A DNA stretch of 60,483 bases from Lachnospiraceae bacterium UBA3689 (GCA_002371465.1 DFIU01000017.1:1-60483), one strand, 5' to 3'; counted from the first letter of the stretch, positions 33,122 through 41,472 are shown. Notes: a model not told the origin generated them from the sequence alone. Translations and numbers: made by a program.

Positions 33122-33161
33122 GGATACTTGAATTGATATAAGAAAAAGCTTTCTTCTTATC

Positions 33162-33192
33162 CAACAGAGGTTTGTCGAGATTCTCTGTTTTT
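33162..33192 (+). terminator. Terminator after metH
   Basis: AACAGAG (33162-33168) pairs with CTCTGTT (33182-33188) around a 13-nt loop, followed by further T residues. The stem is short, but the T-run and position fit an intrinsic terminator. Confidence 0.6.
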
Positions 33193-33263
33193 TAAAACAG
33201 CTTAGGTGCAGACGGAATCGTACCGGTTTCCCTGTGCCTAAGCTTAAATTTTTTCTTGAAAAT

Positions 33264-33277
33264 AGAACATATGTTTG
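33264..33277. promoter_or_regulatory. LexA box 1 (SOS operator)
   Basis: AGAACATATGTTTG contains GAAC-N4-GTTT, one base off the Gram-positive LexA consensus CGAACnnnnGTTCG. It lies inside the spacer of a promoter with TTGAAA (33256-33261) and TAATAT (33279-33284), so bound LexA would block transcription of the polymerase gene. Confidence 0.8.
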
Positions 33278-33298
33278 ATAATATAAAATTATAAGAAA

Positions 33299-33312
33299 AG
33301 AACAGATGTTCT
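33299..33312. promoter_or_regulatory. LexA box 2 (SOS operator)
   Basis: AGAACAGATGTTCT has perfect GAAC-N4-GTTC half-sites. It lies 35 bases downstream of box 1, just after the expected transcription start, an arrangement that should tighten repression of the downstream polymerase gene. Confidence 0.82.
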
Positions 33313-33352
33313 GGATAGAGTGATCTGTTCCGAGAATACAGATAAGGGAAGG

Positions 33353-34780
33353 ATGGAACGAACAGGAAAAATGGGACTGCCTATGGATCGGATTTATATC
33401 TGTATTGATCTGAAGTCCTATTACGCTTCCGTCGAGTGCGTACACCGGGGGCTGGACCCTCTGAAGGCAAATCTGCTGGTGGCGGATCCGACCCGGTCCG
33501 ATCAGACAATCTGTCTTGCGGTCTCTCCTGCCCTTAAGGCGATCGGCGTGCCGTCAAGACCCCGGCTCTTTGAAGCCAGGCAGGCAATTCGGAACTATGA
33601 GTGGGAACGGCACACGAGGATTGAGTACATCACAGCAGTTCCCAGGATGGCGGAGTACGAGCGGATATCGGCTCAGATCTACGGGATTTATCTCCGGTAT
33701 GTGGCTCCGGAGGATGTGCATGTCTACTCCATCGATGAATGTTTCATTGACAGTACAGCCTATCTTCATTTTTATCAGGAAGCGGCGAACCGCAGCGGCG
33801 AGCATCCCGCTCATGTGATGGCGATGACCATGATCCGGGACGTTCTTAAGACCACCGGCATCACGGCGACCGTCGGCATCGGCACCAATCTGTATCTGGC
33901 TAAAGTGGCGATGGATATTGTGGCGAAGAAACAGCCTGCGGATAAAAATGGGGTTCGCATCGCAGAACTCAATGAGGATTCCTATAAATTTCTGCTCTGG
34001 GATCATAGACCGCTGACGGATTTCTGGCAGATCGGACCCGGTAAGGCAAGGCGGTTGATGAATTCCCGGATGTTCACCATGGGAGAAGTGGCGGAGCGAA
34101 CGCAGTGGGATGAGGAGTACTTTTATCGGACCTTCGGGATCGACGGGGAGATTCTGATCGACCATGCCTGGGGCATCGAGCCTGTCACGATGCAGGATAT
34201 CAAGCACTATCGGTCAGATAGCCATTCTTTAAGCAACGGACAGGCGCTGCCGAGACCTTACCGATATGGGGAAGCCCGAAATGTCTTAAGGGAGATGATT
34301 GATGTGCTTTGCGGAGAGATGTTCCTGAAGAACCTGACGGCACCAACTTTTACCTGGTGGGTCTCCTATGATCATAAGAGCCTGGAGTTCTGTCCGGACT
34401 ATGACGGGCCGATCTCGATTGATTTCTATGGGCGGGCGCATCCGAAGCACTCGACCGGAACCGTGAAAATGAGGACGAAAACCAACTCTGTCGCCGCTGT
34501 GACGGAGGCTCTTCTTTCCTCTTTCGATCAAAAGACGGATCATCGCCTCCTTTACCGGAGACTGGGGGTCTGCGCCGGAAATGTGGCAGAGGATGATGGA
34601 ATGGTTCAGTTGAATTTGTTTACGGACTACGGTGCTTTGGAGAGAGAAAAGCGGATCCGGCAGGCAATGATCAAAATCCGACAAAGATACGGAGCAAGTG
34701 CGGTCTTTAAAGGAATGGATCTTCTGGAAGGCGCAACGACTCTGGAACGGAACCAGCAAATCGGAGGACATAGGGCTTAA
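33353..34780 (+). CDS. Y-family DNA polymerase (UmuC/DinB-like)
   Basis: A 475-residue translesion polymerase. The palm has IYICIDLKSYYASVECVHRG (first catalytic Asp) and SIDECFID (Asp-Glu pair). TATVGIGTNLYLAKVAMDI is the family fingerprint, with a thumb HhH segment (FWQIGPGKARRLM) and a little-finger domain. The C-terminus VQLNLFTDY resembles a beta-clamp binding peptide. Two LexA boxes precede it, so expression is part of the SOS response. The start is uncertain: ATG 33353 follows AAGGGAAGG closely, while 33371 and 33383 are also possible. A YolD-like gene follows, as in other Firmicutes SOS pairs. Confidence 0.92.
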   Translation: MERTGKMGLPMDRIYICIDLKSYYASVECVHRGLDPLKANLLVADPTRSDQTICLAVSPALKAIGVPSRPRLFEARQAIRNYEWERHTRIEYITAVPRMAEYERISAQIYGIYLRYVAPEDVHVYSIDECFIDSTAYLHFYQEAANRSGEHPAHVMAMTMIRDVLKTTGITATVGIGTNLYLAKVAMDIVAKKQPADKNGVRIAELNEDSYKFLLWDHRPLTDFWQIGPGKARRLMNSRMFTMGEVAERTQWDEEYFYRTFGIDGEILIDHAWGIEPVTMQDIKHYRSDSHSLSNGQALPRPYRYGEARNVLREMIDVLCGEMFLKNLTAPTFTWWVSYDHKSLEFCPDYDGPISIDFYGRAHPKHSTGTVKMRTKTNSVAAVTEALLSSFDQKTDHRLLYRRLGVCAGNVAEDDGMVQLNLFTDYGALEREKRIRQAMIKIRQRYGASAVFKGMDLLEGATTLERNQQIGGHRA

Positions 34781-34832
34781 GAAAATGGGACTTCTGTTAC
34801 CTGCAATCTTATTGTAGGAAGGGGAAAGGTGC

Positions 34833-35096
34833 ATGACTGAAATAGGCGTGATGGCAATGCCGGTGAATTTCCGTTATCGCGATGTGTTTTTAAAGGGCAA
34901 GCCGCGGCATGAGCGGTATGATGCTTTTTGCAGCCGCCATCCGAGGATGGATGTCGGAAGAAGAGCGAAAATTTTTGCTCCTTATGATGCCTTGAAAGGT
35001 TTTCATGAGGCGGTGGACGCCAAGAATGTTCTCTACAGGGACAAGACTGAGCTGAGCGAGGGAGACGTAGGGCGCTGTCTGACTTACAGAGTGTAA
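34833..35096 (+). CDS. YolD-like protein
   Basis: An 87-residue protein. HPRMDVGRRAKIFAPYDALKGFHEAV resembles the YolD-like family, which lies next to UmuC-type polymerases in Firmicutes and is thought to help or control them as a UmuD substitute. GGAAGGGGAAAGG precedes the ATG. The final codons lie inside a 16-bp hairpin that spans the stop codon. It is probably co-transcribed with the polymerase gene, 52 bases away, under LexA control. Confidence 0.82.
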   Translation: MTEIGVMAMPVNFRYRDVFLKGKPRHERYDAFCSRHPRMDVGRRAKIFAPYDALKGFHEAVDAKNVLYRDKTELSEGDVGRCLTYRV

Positions 35097-35108
35097 GTCA
35101 GACAGCGC
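35072..35108 (+). terminator. 16-bp hairpin overlapping the YolD gene stop
   Basis: GCGCTGTCTGACTTAC (35072-35087) pairs perfectly with GTAAGTCAGACAGCGC (35093-35108) around a 5-nt loop. The left arm is coding sequence and the stop codon (35094-35096) is in the right arm. Only a weak T-rich stretch (CTCTTCTTATTTC) follows, so it may stabilise the mRNA end as much as terminate. Confidence 0.7.
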
Positions 35109-35219
35109 TATTAGCTCTTCTTATTTCTACTTCCGGTTTGTGTGATTTTCGTTTGTGTAATGCGGGTAGGTCACGTTACAGTTTGCTTTATCAGCAGAGC
35201 GGAAATGAGTGAGCCATTA

Positions 35220-36719
35220 TCAAACGTGGGTGCGGACATCTGTCTTCTTTAAGAACAGGATGCTGACGGCCAGCGCGCCCAGAATGTAACAGCCGCTGGA
35301 AGCAAGAAGTACAGGAACGTTCAACTCCCCGGTGATCGAGCTGCTCCCCATCCCATAGATCAGCATGGAGTATGGGGTGGCGTAATAAGCGCCTTTGACG
35401 GTCAGCCACAGCCCGGCGATGCTCCCGACAAAAGCAAGCGCGATGGGCACGGCAAAGGAGCGGAAGATCATGGATAACATGCTCTGCGCGGCAGTGATGG
35501 CGGCGAGGCAGACAGCGGCACAGATCATTCGGGGCCAGAATAGTTCGGGCACTTCGCCGGGGAGTCTTAAGATGATTTTCCCGGTGAAAAGATAGATAAT
35601 CGCAATCCACAAAACGCTGATGAATGAGAGCAGAACTGCCGTCAGCCACTTATCCCTGACCAGTTTTGCGGGGGAGGTTACCGTAAGAATCAGGTTCCAG
35701 TTGCTGCCCTGATGCTCCATCCGCCACAGCAGACTGCAGAGAATCGCGACCAGCGGGGCGAGGAAAAACAGACCCAGGAATAGGGACTGCTGCGTCCACA
35801 GGTCTTCCCAGGTATTCTGCAGAACGTCCTGATTCTGCGTGAAATTGAACGTACCGATCACGGCCGAGATCAGCGGGATCAGAAGAAAGGGAATCCAGAT
35901 GGGATTGCGCTTTAGTTTGATCAGTTCCGCGGGAAGCCCGCTGTGAACGGACTGGGATACTCTGTGCCTGCCTGCACCTATGCTAAGCTCTGCCTGTTCT
36001 GTTTTCGTAAAAAGATACAGACCCAGCAGAAAAATACCGACAAGGTAAAAGAGCGCAGTCATAATCTCGGGTATCGTGATCTGCCGCAGGAAAAGCGTCA
36101 CGGTCCTCGATGCCCGCTGATAATCCATACCGATGGAGCTCAGGGAGAGGAGGACGGACCAGGGAGTCCAGGCTTTCGTACTCATATAGGCGAGGAACAG
36201 TCCTGCCAGGGTGCCGCCGAAGCCGATGGAAAGCGCCGCGAACTGGCTGGGAAAGAGGAGAGACAGAAGGCACTGCACCTGATAGACAATCATTCCGCTT
36301 ACCAGTTCTGCCAGAAATGTGCTTCCGATCACAGAGAGGGGAATCGGTCCTTCATATCCCAGCCTGACACCCATCAGAATCACCATTCCCATCTGCAAGA
36401 GGCAGAACAAGATCAGATAGATGAACCCGCAGAGGAGTTTTCCAAGATAGATGGACGATCTGTTCTCCAGCGTCGGCAGGAGATTCCACATGGCGCCCTT
36501 ATGTTCCATGTCCACTGACTGGCTGGCGATCACCGCCATCAGGATAGACAGGATCAGCGTATTGATCAGTGGAATGGCGTAGAAAGTATTGTACCATTCC
36601 TGCTGATCAGGGGAATTTCCGTGAAACAGATAGAAATAATTCAGCACAAGCGCCGCCGCAAGGAGCAAGAGGGTATGCTTGTGGCGGGACTTTTTGAACT
36701 CAACGGCGATCAGCTTCAT
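35220..36719 (-). CDS. Fused lantibiotic-immunity-type ABC permease
   Basis: A 499-residue protein made of two related ABC-2 permease halves, each of about six helices. The first half has SVDMEHKGAMWNLLPTLENRSSIYLGKL and the second has LWRMEHQGSNWNLILTVTSPAKLVRDKW, so the MEHxGxxWNL motif occurs twice at equivalent places (about residues 71 and 327). Separate LanE and LanG subunits of lantibiotic immunity exporters each carry this type of motif; here they appear fused. The start overlaps the stop of the ATPase gene (ATGA). The likely role is expulsion of a lantibiotic-like peptide from the membrane. Confidence 0.85.
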   Translation of the reverse strand: MKLIAVEFKKSRHKHTLLLLAAALVLNYFYLFHGNSPDQQEWYNTFYAIPLINTLILSILMAVIASQSVDMEHKGAMWNLLPTLENRSSIYLGKLLCGFIYLILFCLLQMGMVILMGVRLGYEGPIPLSVIGSTFLAELVSGMIVYQVQCLLSLLFPSQFAALSIGFGGTLAGLFLAYMSTKAWTPWSVLLSLSSIGMDYQRASRTVTLFLRQITIPEIMTALFYLVGIFLLGLYLFTKTEQAELSIGAGRHRVSQSVHSGLPAELIKLKRNPIWIPFLLIPLISAVIGTFNFTQNQDVLQNTWEDLWTQQSLFLGLFFLAPLVAILCSLLWRMEHQGSNWNLILTVTSPAKLVRDKWLTAVLLSFISVLWIAIIYLFTGKIILRLPGEVPELFWPRMICAAVCLAAITAAQSMLSMIFRSFAVPIALAFVGSIAGLWLTVKGAYYATPYSMLIYGMGSSSITGELNVPVLLASSGCYILGALAVSILFLKKTDVRTHV

Positions 36720-37441
36720 AAGGACTCCTTTCCGCCTGTCATTTCCAGGAATACGTCTTCCAGATTGTCTCCATGACCTTCCAGATCAGCAAGGCTTCCC
36801 TGGTAGAGCATACGGCCATGATGGATGATGCCGACCTGATCGGCCATCTGTTCAATCTCGCTGAGGAGATGACTGGAAATGATGACGGTCATGTTCCTTT
36901 CCTTTGGAAGGGAACAGATCAGCTGCCGCATTTCCTGAATCCCGGCGGGGTCGAGACCGTTGGTCGGTTCGTCCAGGATCAGCAGCTTCGGATTCCCCAG
37001 GATCGCCATGGCGATGCCGAGCCGCTGTTTCATACCGAGAGAATAGTTGCCAAGCTTCTTATCGCGCTGGTCATAGAGGCGGACGATTTTCAGCGCGGGT
37101 ATGATTTCTTCCTCACTGACTCCCTTCAGCTTTTGTATGATCTGCATGTTCTCAAGACCGGTCAGATGGCCATATCCTCCCGGATTTTCGATCAGGCTTC
37201 CTGTCTGACGAAGAATCGACAGCCTGTTTGCGGAATCCATGGTCTTTCCGAAGATTTGGATCCGGCCCTGGTCCGGGTGGATCAGTCCGAGAAGCATCTT
37301 GAGTGTGGTGCTCTTGCCTGCTCCGTTTGGTCCGAGGAAGCCGTAGACGCATTTCTCGGGGACTGCCATGGAAAGATCTTTCACGCGATAGGTTTTACCG
37401 CTCATCTTGCTCAGGTGATTTGTTTCCAGTATGTAGTTCAT
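36716..37441 (-). CDS. Lantibiotic-immunity-type ABC ATPase (LanF/BcrA-like)
   Basis: A 241-residue ATPase. Walker A is GPNGAGKSTTLKML, the signature is NYSLGMKQRLGIAMAI and Walker B is LLILDEPTNGLDPAG, with switch His in SSHLLSEIEQM. The usual Q-loop region reads LRQTGSLIENPGGYGHLTG; the Glu in SLIEN matches the E-loop described for LanF proteins. GGAGG precedes the start. It is the first gene of the transporter operon, divergent from a two-component system, with a phased-repeat operator between them. Confidence 0.9.
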   Translation of the reverse strand: MNYILETNHLSKMSGKTYRVKDLSMAVPEKCVYGFLGPNGAGKSTTLKMLLGLIHPDQGRIQIFGKTMDSANRLSILRQTGSLIENPGGYGHLTGLENMQIIQKLKGVSEEEIIPALKIVRLYDQRDKKLGNYSLGMKQRLGIAMAILGNPKLLILDEPTNGLDPAGIQEMRQLICSLPKERNMTVIISSHLLSEIEQMADQVGIIHHGRMLYQGSLADLEGHGDNLEDVFLEMTGGKESL

Positions 37442-37475
37442 CGTGTTTTTCCTCCGTTTTTTGTTTTACAACGAC

Positions 37476-37530
37476 AGCATATCCGTTGAAGCTTATGAGA
37501 ACCTTGCGCTGACCTTATGCTTACATTAAG
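37476..37530 (-). promoter_or_regulatory. ABC operon promoter with four 11-bp-phased half-sites
   Basis: The minus strand has a -10 TATGCT (37481-37476) and a poor -35. On the plus strand TTATG (37493), TTGCG (37504), TTATG (37515) and TTAAG (37526) recur at exactly 11 bp. The first half-site starts 12 bases from the -10 edge, as in the promoter at 23153-23207. Both regions contain the 12-mer GCTGACCTTATG (here 37508-37519). Binding by the divergent response regulator is inferred. Confidence 0.75.
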
Positions 37531-37546
37531 AAGTTTCAAATGTCTT

Positions 37547-37574
37547 TTGGAAAAATGCCAGGATACGATATAGT
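37547..37574 (+). promoter_or_regulatory. Promoter of the two-component operon
   Basis: TTGGAA (37547-37552) and TATAGT (37569-37574) are separated by 16 bp, about 100 bases before the regulator start. No phased repeats overlap it. Confidence 0.45.
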
Positions 37575-37673
37575 AGAAGCAGCTTCGATTATGAAAACGC
37601 GCGGTGCGGGACAAGTTGTAAGCGTACCTGGGGCGATCCAGTCCTTATATAAATGATTCAGGAGGACCTGCAT

Positions 37674-38381
37674 ATGGATAAAAGCGAATGCAGAATATTA
37701 ACGGTCGATGATGAGAAGGAGCTGACCGATATTGTGACGGAACTGCTCAAAAGAGAAGGTTATTCTCGGGTCGATGTTGCCGCCGGCTGTGGTGAAGCAG
37801 AAGGAAAACTTCGGGAGCACCGCTATGATTTGGTACTACTGGATGTCATGCTGCCGGACGGGAATGGATTTGATTTCTACGCACGGATGAAAGAGACGGG
37901 GATGCTTTATGATGCGCCGGTGATTTTTCTGTCGGCGCGGGATGAGGATACGGCGCGTCTTAAGGGGCTGGGGCTCGGCGCGGATGACTATATCACCAAG
38001 CCCTTTCTTCCACAGGAATTGCTGCTGAGAATCGGAGCGGTGCTGAGAAGAACCTACCATTTGGAGGAGAAGGGGCAGTCTGTTCGTCTGGGTCAAACCC
38101 TTGTCTTATTGGATGCGGGAACGGTCACACAAAATGGGAAGGAAACGGCGCTCACTGCCAAGGAACTGGCGCTCTTTGGCATCCTTTTCCGAAACCGGGG
38201 GAAAATCGTCACGACAGACGCGCTGTGCGACGCCCTCTGGCCGGACGGAAGCTTTGGGCTGGAGAGTTCGCTGATTGTCCACATGCGCCATTTGAGAGAA
38301 AAGGTAGAGGCGGATCCATCAAAGCCCAGGTACCTGATCACGGTACGGGGGCTTGGCTATAAGCTGGAGAAGGAATCATGA
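37674..38381 (+). CDS. OmpR-family response regulator (lantibiotic-resistance type)
   Basis: A 235-residue regulator with VDDE, phosphorylation Asp57 in LVLLDVMLPD, and ITKPF. The winged helix has LTAKELALFGIL and the recognition region SLIVHMRHLREKVE, then TVRGLGYKL, close to the regulator at 17918-18625. CAGGAGGACC lies just before ATG 37674, which is preferred to the upstream ATG at 37653. The stop overlaps the kinase start by ATGA. It lies divergent to the LanF/LanEG-like exporter operon and probably activates it through the phased repeats between them. Confidence 0.93.
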   Translation: MDKSECRILTVDDEKELTDIVTELLKREGYSRVDVAAGCGEAEGKLREHRYDLVLLDVMLPDGNGFDFYARMKETGMLYDAPVIFLSARDEDTARLKGLGLGADDYITKPFLPQELLLRIGAVLRRTYHLEEKGQSVRLGQTLVLLDAGTVTQNGKETALTAKELALFGILFRNRGKIVTTDALCDALWPDGSFGLESSLIVHMRHLREKVEADPSKPRYLITVRGLGYKLEKES

Positions 38382-39589
38382 AGCGGAAAATGGGAAAGAG
38401 GCTGCAGCTGTTCGCGGGAATCGTGCTGATGACGATTCTGCTTCTCTTTATGGACCTTCTGATCTGCGGGATCGTGGTGTTCAAAAGTAATTCGGTAGAT
38501 TATCAGGGTCCGCAGGAGATTGTGACGCATTTGTCCATGAAAAACGGAAGCTACCAGTTGGATGAGAAAGAGACGGAAAGCCTTTTGCAGCACAGGCAGT
38601 TTGCCATGCTCCTTAGTGAGGACGGGGACATTTTGTGGAGCGAAGCGCTCCCCGAAGAGCTCCGAAAAACCTATACCTTACAGGACATCGCCAAGTTTAC
38701 CAGGTATTATCTGGAGGATTACCCGGTTCGCACATATATTGTCGATCAGGGTCTGCTCGTGATCGGCGGACCAAAAGATCAGGTATGGAAATATACGTTT
38801 GAGTTTGACGTGACTCTGATGCAAAACCTTTTGAAGATCCTTCTCTTACTGCTCCTGTCCAATATCGTTGTGCTGGTGGCTGTTCCGACCTGGATACAGA
38901 AACGGCGCGCGAAGCAAAAAGAAGAGGAGCGCACAGAGTGGATCGCGGGAGTGTCACATGATATTCGCACACCGCTTGCGATCGTTCTGGGCAATGCGGA
39001 AATCATAGCCGGTTCCACAAAGGAGGCGGAGGTCAGGCAAAGGGCGAAAGCCATTGAAACCCAGGGAATCCGTCTCCGCCGGCTCGTGGAGAATCTGAAT
39101 CTTTCCAGTAAACTGGAGTTTGGTTCGGGGAAATTTGAGAAAAAGAAAGTGAAGATCAGCCGGTTCCTTAGAAAGACCCTCACGGAGATCATGAATCAGA
39201 CGGAGGATGAGAGGTATCAGTTCTCGCTTGAAATGGATGGTAGCCTTCAGGATCTGGAGCTTTGGTTCAACGAAGATCTGGTGGAGAGAGCCGTCATGAA
39301 TCTGCTTCACAATGCGATCCGGCATAATCCAAATGGATGCAGGATTGATATGAGGCTGTATCAGGATCAGAAAGACCGTACCATCCTTGAAATTGGAGAT
39401 AATGGAAAGGGGGTATCCAAAGAATTTCTGAACAGGCTGAACCGCAGGAGCTATGAGTGGGAGTCCAGCACCGGACAGCATGGGCTGGGACTTAAGATCG
39501 TCAAGCAGGTGGCAGACTGGCACCGATGGAACATCTCCTTTACAGAGAACGAGGGAGGCGGTCTGGTCTGTACGATGCGGATGAGATAA
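38378..39589 (+). CDS. Sensor histidine kinase (lantibiotic-resistance type)
   Basis: A 403-residue kinase. Helix 1 is at about residues 7-30. An extracellular sensor of about 115 residues follows (THLSMKNGSYQLDEKETESL, DGDILW) and helix 2 lies near 150-172. The phosphoacceptor box is GVSHDIRTPLAIVLGNAEII with His194. ATPase motifs are AVMNLLHNAIRHNP, IGDNGKGVS and GQHGLGLKIVKQ. No clear HAMP domain is seen. The sensor shares the LDEK..ESL..H pattern with the kinase at 18644-20023, suggesting common descent and possibly similar ligands. Confidence 0.92.
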   Translation: MKRKMGKRLQLFAGIVLMTILLLFMDLLICGIVVFKSNSVDYQGPQEIVTHLSMKNGSYQLDEKETESLLQHRQFAMLLSEDGDILWSEALPEELRKTYTLQDIAKFTRYYLEDYPVRTYIVDQGLLVIGGPKDQVWKYTFEFDVTLMQNLLKILLLLLLSNIVVLVAVPTWIQKRRAKQKEEERTEWIAGVSHDIRTPLAIVLGNAEIIAGSTKEAEVRQRAKAIETQGIRLRRLVENLNLSSKLEFGSGKFEKKKVKISRFLRKTLTEIMNQTEDERYQFSLEMDGSLQDLELWFNEDLVERAVMNLLHNAIRHNPNGCRIDMRLYQDQKDRTILEIGDNGKGVSKEFLNRLNRRSYEWESSTGQHGLGLKIVKQVADWHRWNISFTENEGGGLVCTMRMR

Positions 39590-39838
39590 GGGCAGTTTCA
39601 TTGAAATTCCTGGCGTTAAATAAAGTCTCTTTTTCTTTTCTATCAGGTAGAGTTCTCAAAGAGCGATTCGTGAAGTTTTCGTAAAAGAGTTGACAGAAGG
39701 AGGATCGGAATTCAAACTGAAATTACGGGGAAGGCGAAAAGCCTTGGTGCTCAAGCTTAAGTTTTATGACGTTGACGGAGCTGTCTGCCAAATTAAAAGT
39801 AAATTGTAAGTGAAGCCGCATATATGAGGTAACGATCT

Positions 39839-40321
39839 ATGGAAGCATTATTTCATACGAATATTAAAGTGACCTATGAAGAATACAGGAAGATGTGCTG
39901 GACTCTGCGCCGAAAGCGCTTTCTTCTGGCTTCTTTGCTTGTATCGGGAATATCAACCCTGATCGGGATCTATTTTTTTGCAAGCGGTTCTATGGAAACA
40001 GGAATCTTTTTCCTGGTGCTTGCGGGTCTCTATCCGTTTTTGCTTTGGGCTATATTGAGTCACTCTATGCATAAAAATTATTTTTCACAGAAAGTGCCGG
40101 GTGATCGGACCAGTCACTTTGAGTTTTATCCGGACTATATGACGTTTAGAACGGAGGTCAGTCAGTCTGAAATTCGTTACGATGCATTGTATCGAATCAT
40201 TGAGACCAGGACGAACCTTTATCTGCTGCTAAGCGTAAGTCAGTGCTTGATTTTGAAAAAGGAAGACTGTCCGGAGGGACTGCTGACTTTACTTAGGCAG
40301 GTAAAAACACAGCTGACATAA
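39839..40321 (+). CDS. YcxB-like membrane protein
   Basis: A 160-residue protein. After a basic N-terminal stretch (YRKMCWTLRRKR) two membrane helices lie at about 30-72. A soluble C-terminal domain (FEFYPDYMTFRTEVSQSEIRYDALYRIIET, ILKKEDCPEGLLTLL) resembles the YcxB-like domain, a PH-like fold of unknown function. GAGG lies before the ATG at 39839. The stop is 14 bases from the convergent CdaR gene with no clear terminator between them. Function is unknown. Confidence 0.65.
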   Translation: MEALFHTNIKVTYEEYRKMCWTLRRKRFLLASLLVSGISTLIGIYFFASGSMETGIFFLVLAGLYPFLLWAILSHSMHKNYFSQKVPGDRTSHFEFYPDYMTFRTEVSQSEIRYDALYRIIETRTNLYLLLSVSQCLILKKEDCPEGLLTLLRQVKTQLT

Positions 40322-40334
40322 AGGGTTTTCGCGT

Positions 40335-41423
40335 TCAGCCCTTTCTCCCCCTCAGCTTCAGCCCCAGATAGAGGAGGACCCTGTCCCGGAAGCTCCTGGG
40401 ATCGTAGCCGGTCGTCTTGTGGATCTTATCCAAATGATACTGCAGGGTGTTTTTATGGATGAAGAGTTTCTCGGAGGCTTCCTTGAGTCTGCAGTCGCAG
40501 GAAAAATAGGCATCCAGAATCTTGCGGTCTTTGTCGGCAAGTTTCCCGATCGTGCGCTCCAAAAATCGCTCGCGGGTTTCAAATGGAATGGAGCCGCTTA
40601 GGATTTCCAGATCAAGAGAGGCAAATTCGGCGTAGCCGCCTCTCTCATCGGCTGCGCGTGCCGCAATATCCGCCTCATCGAAAGATTTGTTCTGGTGGAC
40701 CAGACTGTGGGGCGTACCGACTCCGATGGAAAGGATTTCACGAAAGAGGGAAGCCAGATTCCGGAACTGATGGACCCAGGGGCGGTAGTCACCTTCCGGA
40801 ACGATCAGGATATACTCGTTGGGATATTGGAAGGTGGAGAGGGGGCTTCGCGTCTGCCTGAATGCCGCCAGCACCTTTTGGTCCAGCATGGAGATATTGG
40901 CGGGATTGTAGCGCTGGTTCAGCCTTACCAGCACGGTGCTGAATTTCTGCTCCTCATCCAGCTTGTGGTCGGTCAGGAAATTAAGATAGAAGTCATGATT
41001 GACCGGCTGACCATGGATCAAAGAGCGCACGATGTAATCAGTCCCTGCCTGTTCATTTCGATTGCGCGCCCCATATTCCTGCTCCCGGAGCAGGATGCTG
41101 GTGATTCGCTGAGCCAGGTAGGCGTATTTGCGGACCTGGTCCGGGATCCCCGTAATGCCGATGACGGCAACGATATTTCCATGATAGGAAAATGGAAGAT
41201 TTACACCCTCCTGGGTCCCATAGAAACTGTTGTCGACACCGACTTCGATGGGCTGACCGGACTTTGCCGCCGCATGACCGATTTCATGATAGGTCCCCAC
41301 TCGTTCCGGGTTGGTACTGGCTAAAATTGTGCCGTCCGGTTGAATAAAATTGATATCATGCCCACAGACGTCCTTGACGGTATCGACGATCTGCTGGGCT
41401 AATTTTTTGCTGATGCCCGCCAT
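40335..41423 (-). CDS. CdaR family sugar-diacid regulator
   Basis: A 362-residue transcription activator. The N-terminal sugar-diacid recognition domain has AQQIVDTVKDVCGHDINFIQPDG and GIPDQVRKYAYLAQRI. The C-terminal PucR-type helix-turn-helix has YFSCDCRLKEASEKLFIHKNTLQYHLDKI. The start at 41423 follows GGAGAAC at proper distance. It is divergent from a glycerate kinase and GntP permease, the classic CdaR targets for glycerate, glucarate and galactarate use. A 9-bp dyad lies between them at the expected activator distance. Confidence 0.92.
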   Translation of the reverse strand: MAGISKKLAQQIVDTVKDVCGHDINFIQPDGTILASTNPERVGTYHEIGHAAAKSGQPIEVGVDNSFYGTQEGVNLPFSYHGNIVAVIGITGIPDQVRKYAYLAQRITSILLREQEYGARNRNEQAGTDYIVRSLIHGQPVNHDFYLNFLTDHKLDEEQKFSTVLVRLNQRYNPANISMLDQKVLAAFRQTRSPLSTFQYPNEYILIVPEGDYRPWVHQFRNLASLFREILSIGVGTPHSLVHQNKSFDEADIAARAADERGGYAEFASLDLEILSGSIPFETRERFLERTIGKLADKDRKILDAYFSCDCRLKEASEKLFIHKNTLQYHLDKIHKTTGYDPRSFRDRVLLYLGLKLRGRKG

Positions 41424-41444
41424 GCTATATGTTCTCCGTAACAA

Positions 41445-41472
41445 TATTTATGCGAATAATATAGCATAAATA
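41445..41472. promoter_or_regulatory. Perfect 9-bp dyad, probable CdaR operator
   Basis: TATTTATGC (41445-41453) and GCATAAATA (41464-41472) are exact inverted copies 10 bases apart. The centre lies about 62 bases upstream of the start predicted from the -10 TATAAT at 41509-41514, a standard activator position. The -35 (TATATT, 41486-41491) is poor. Confidence 0.72.
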
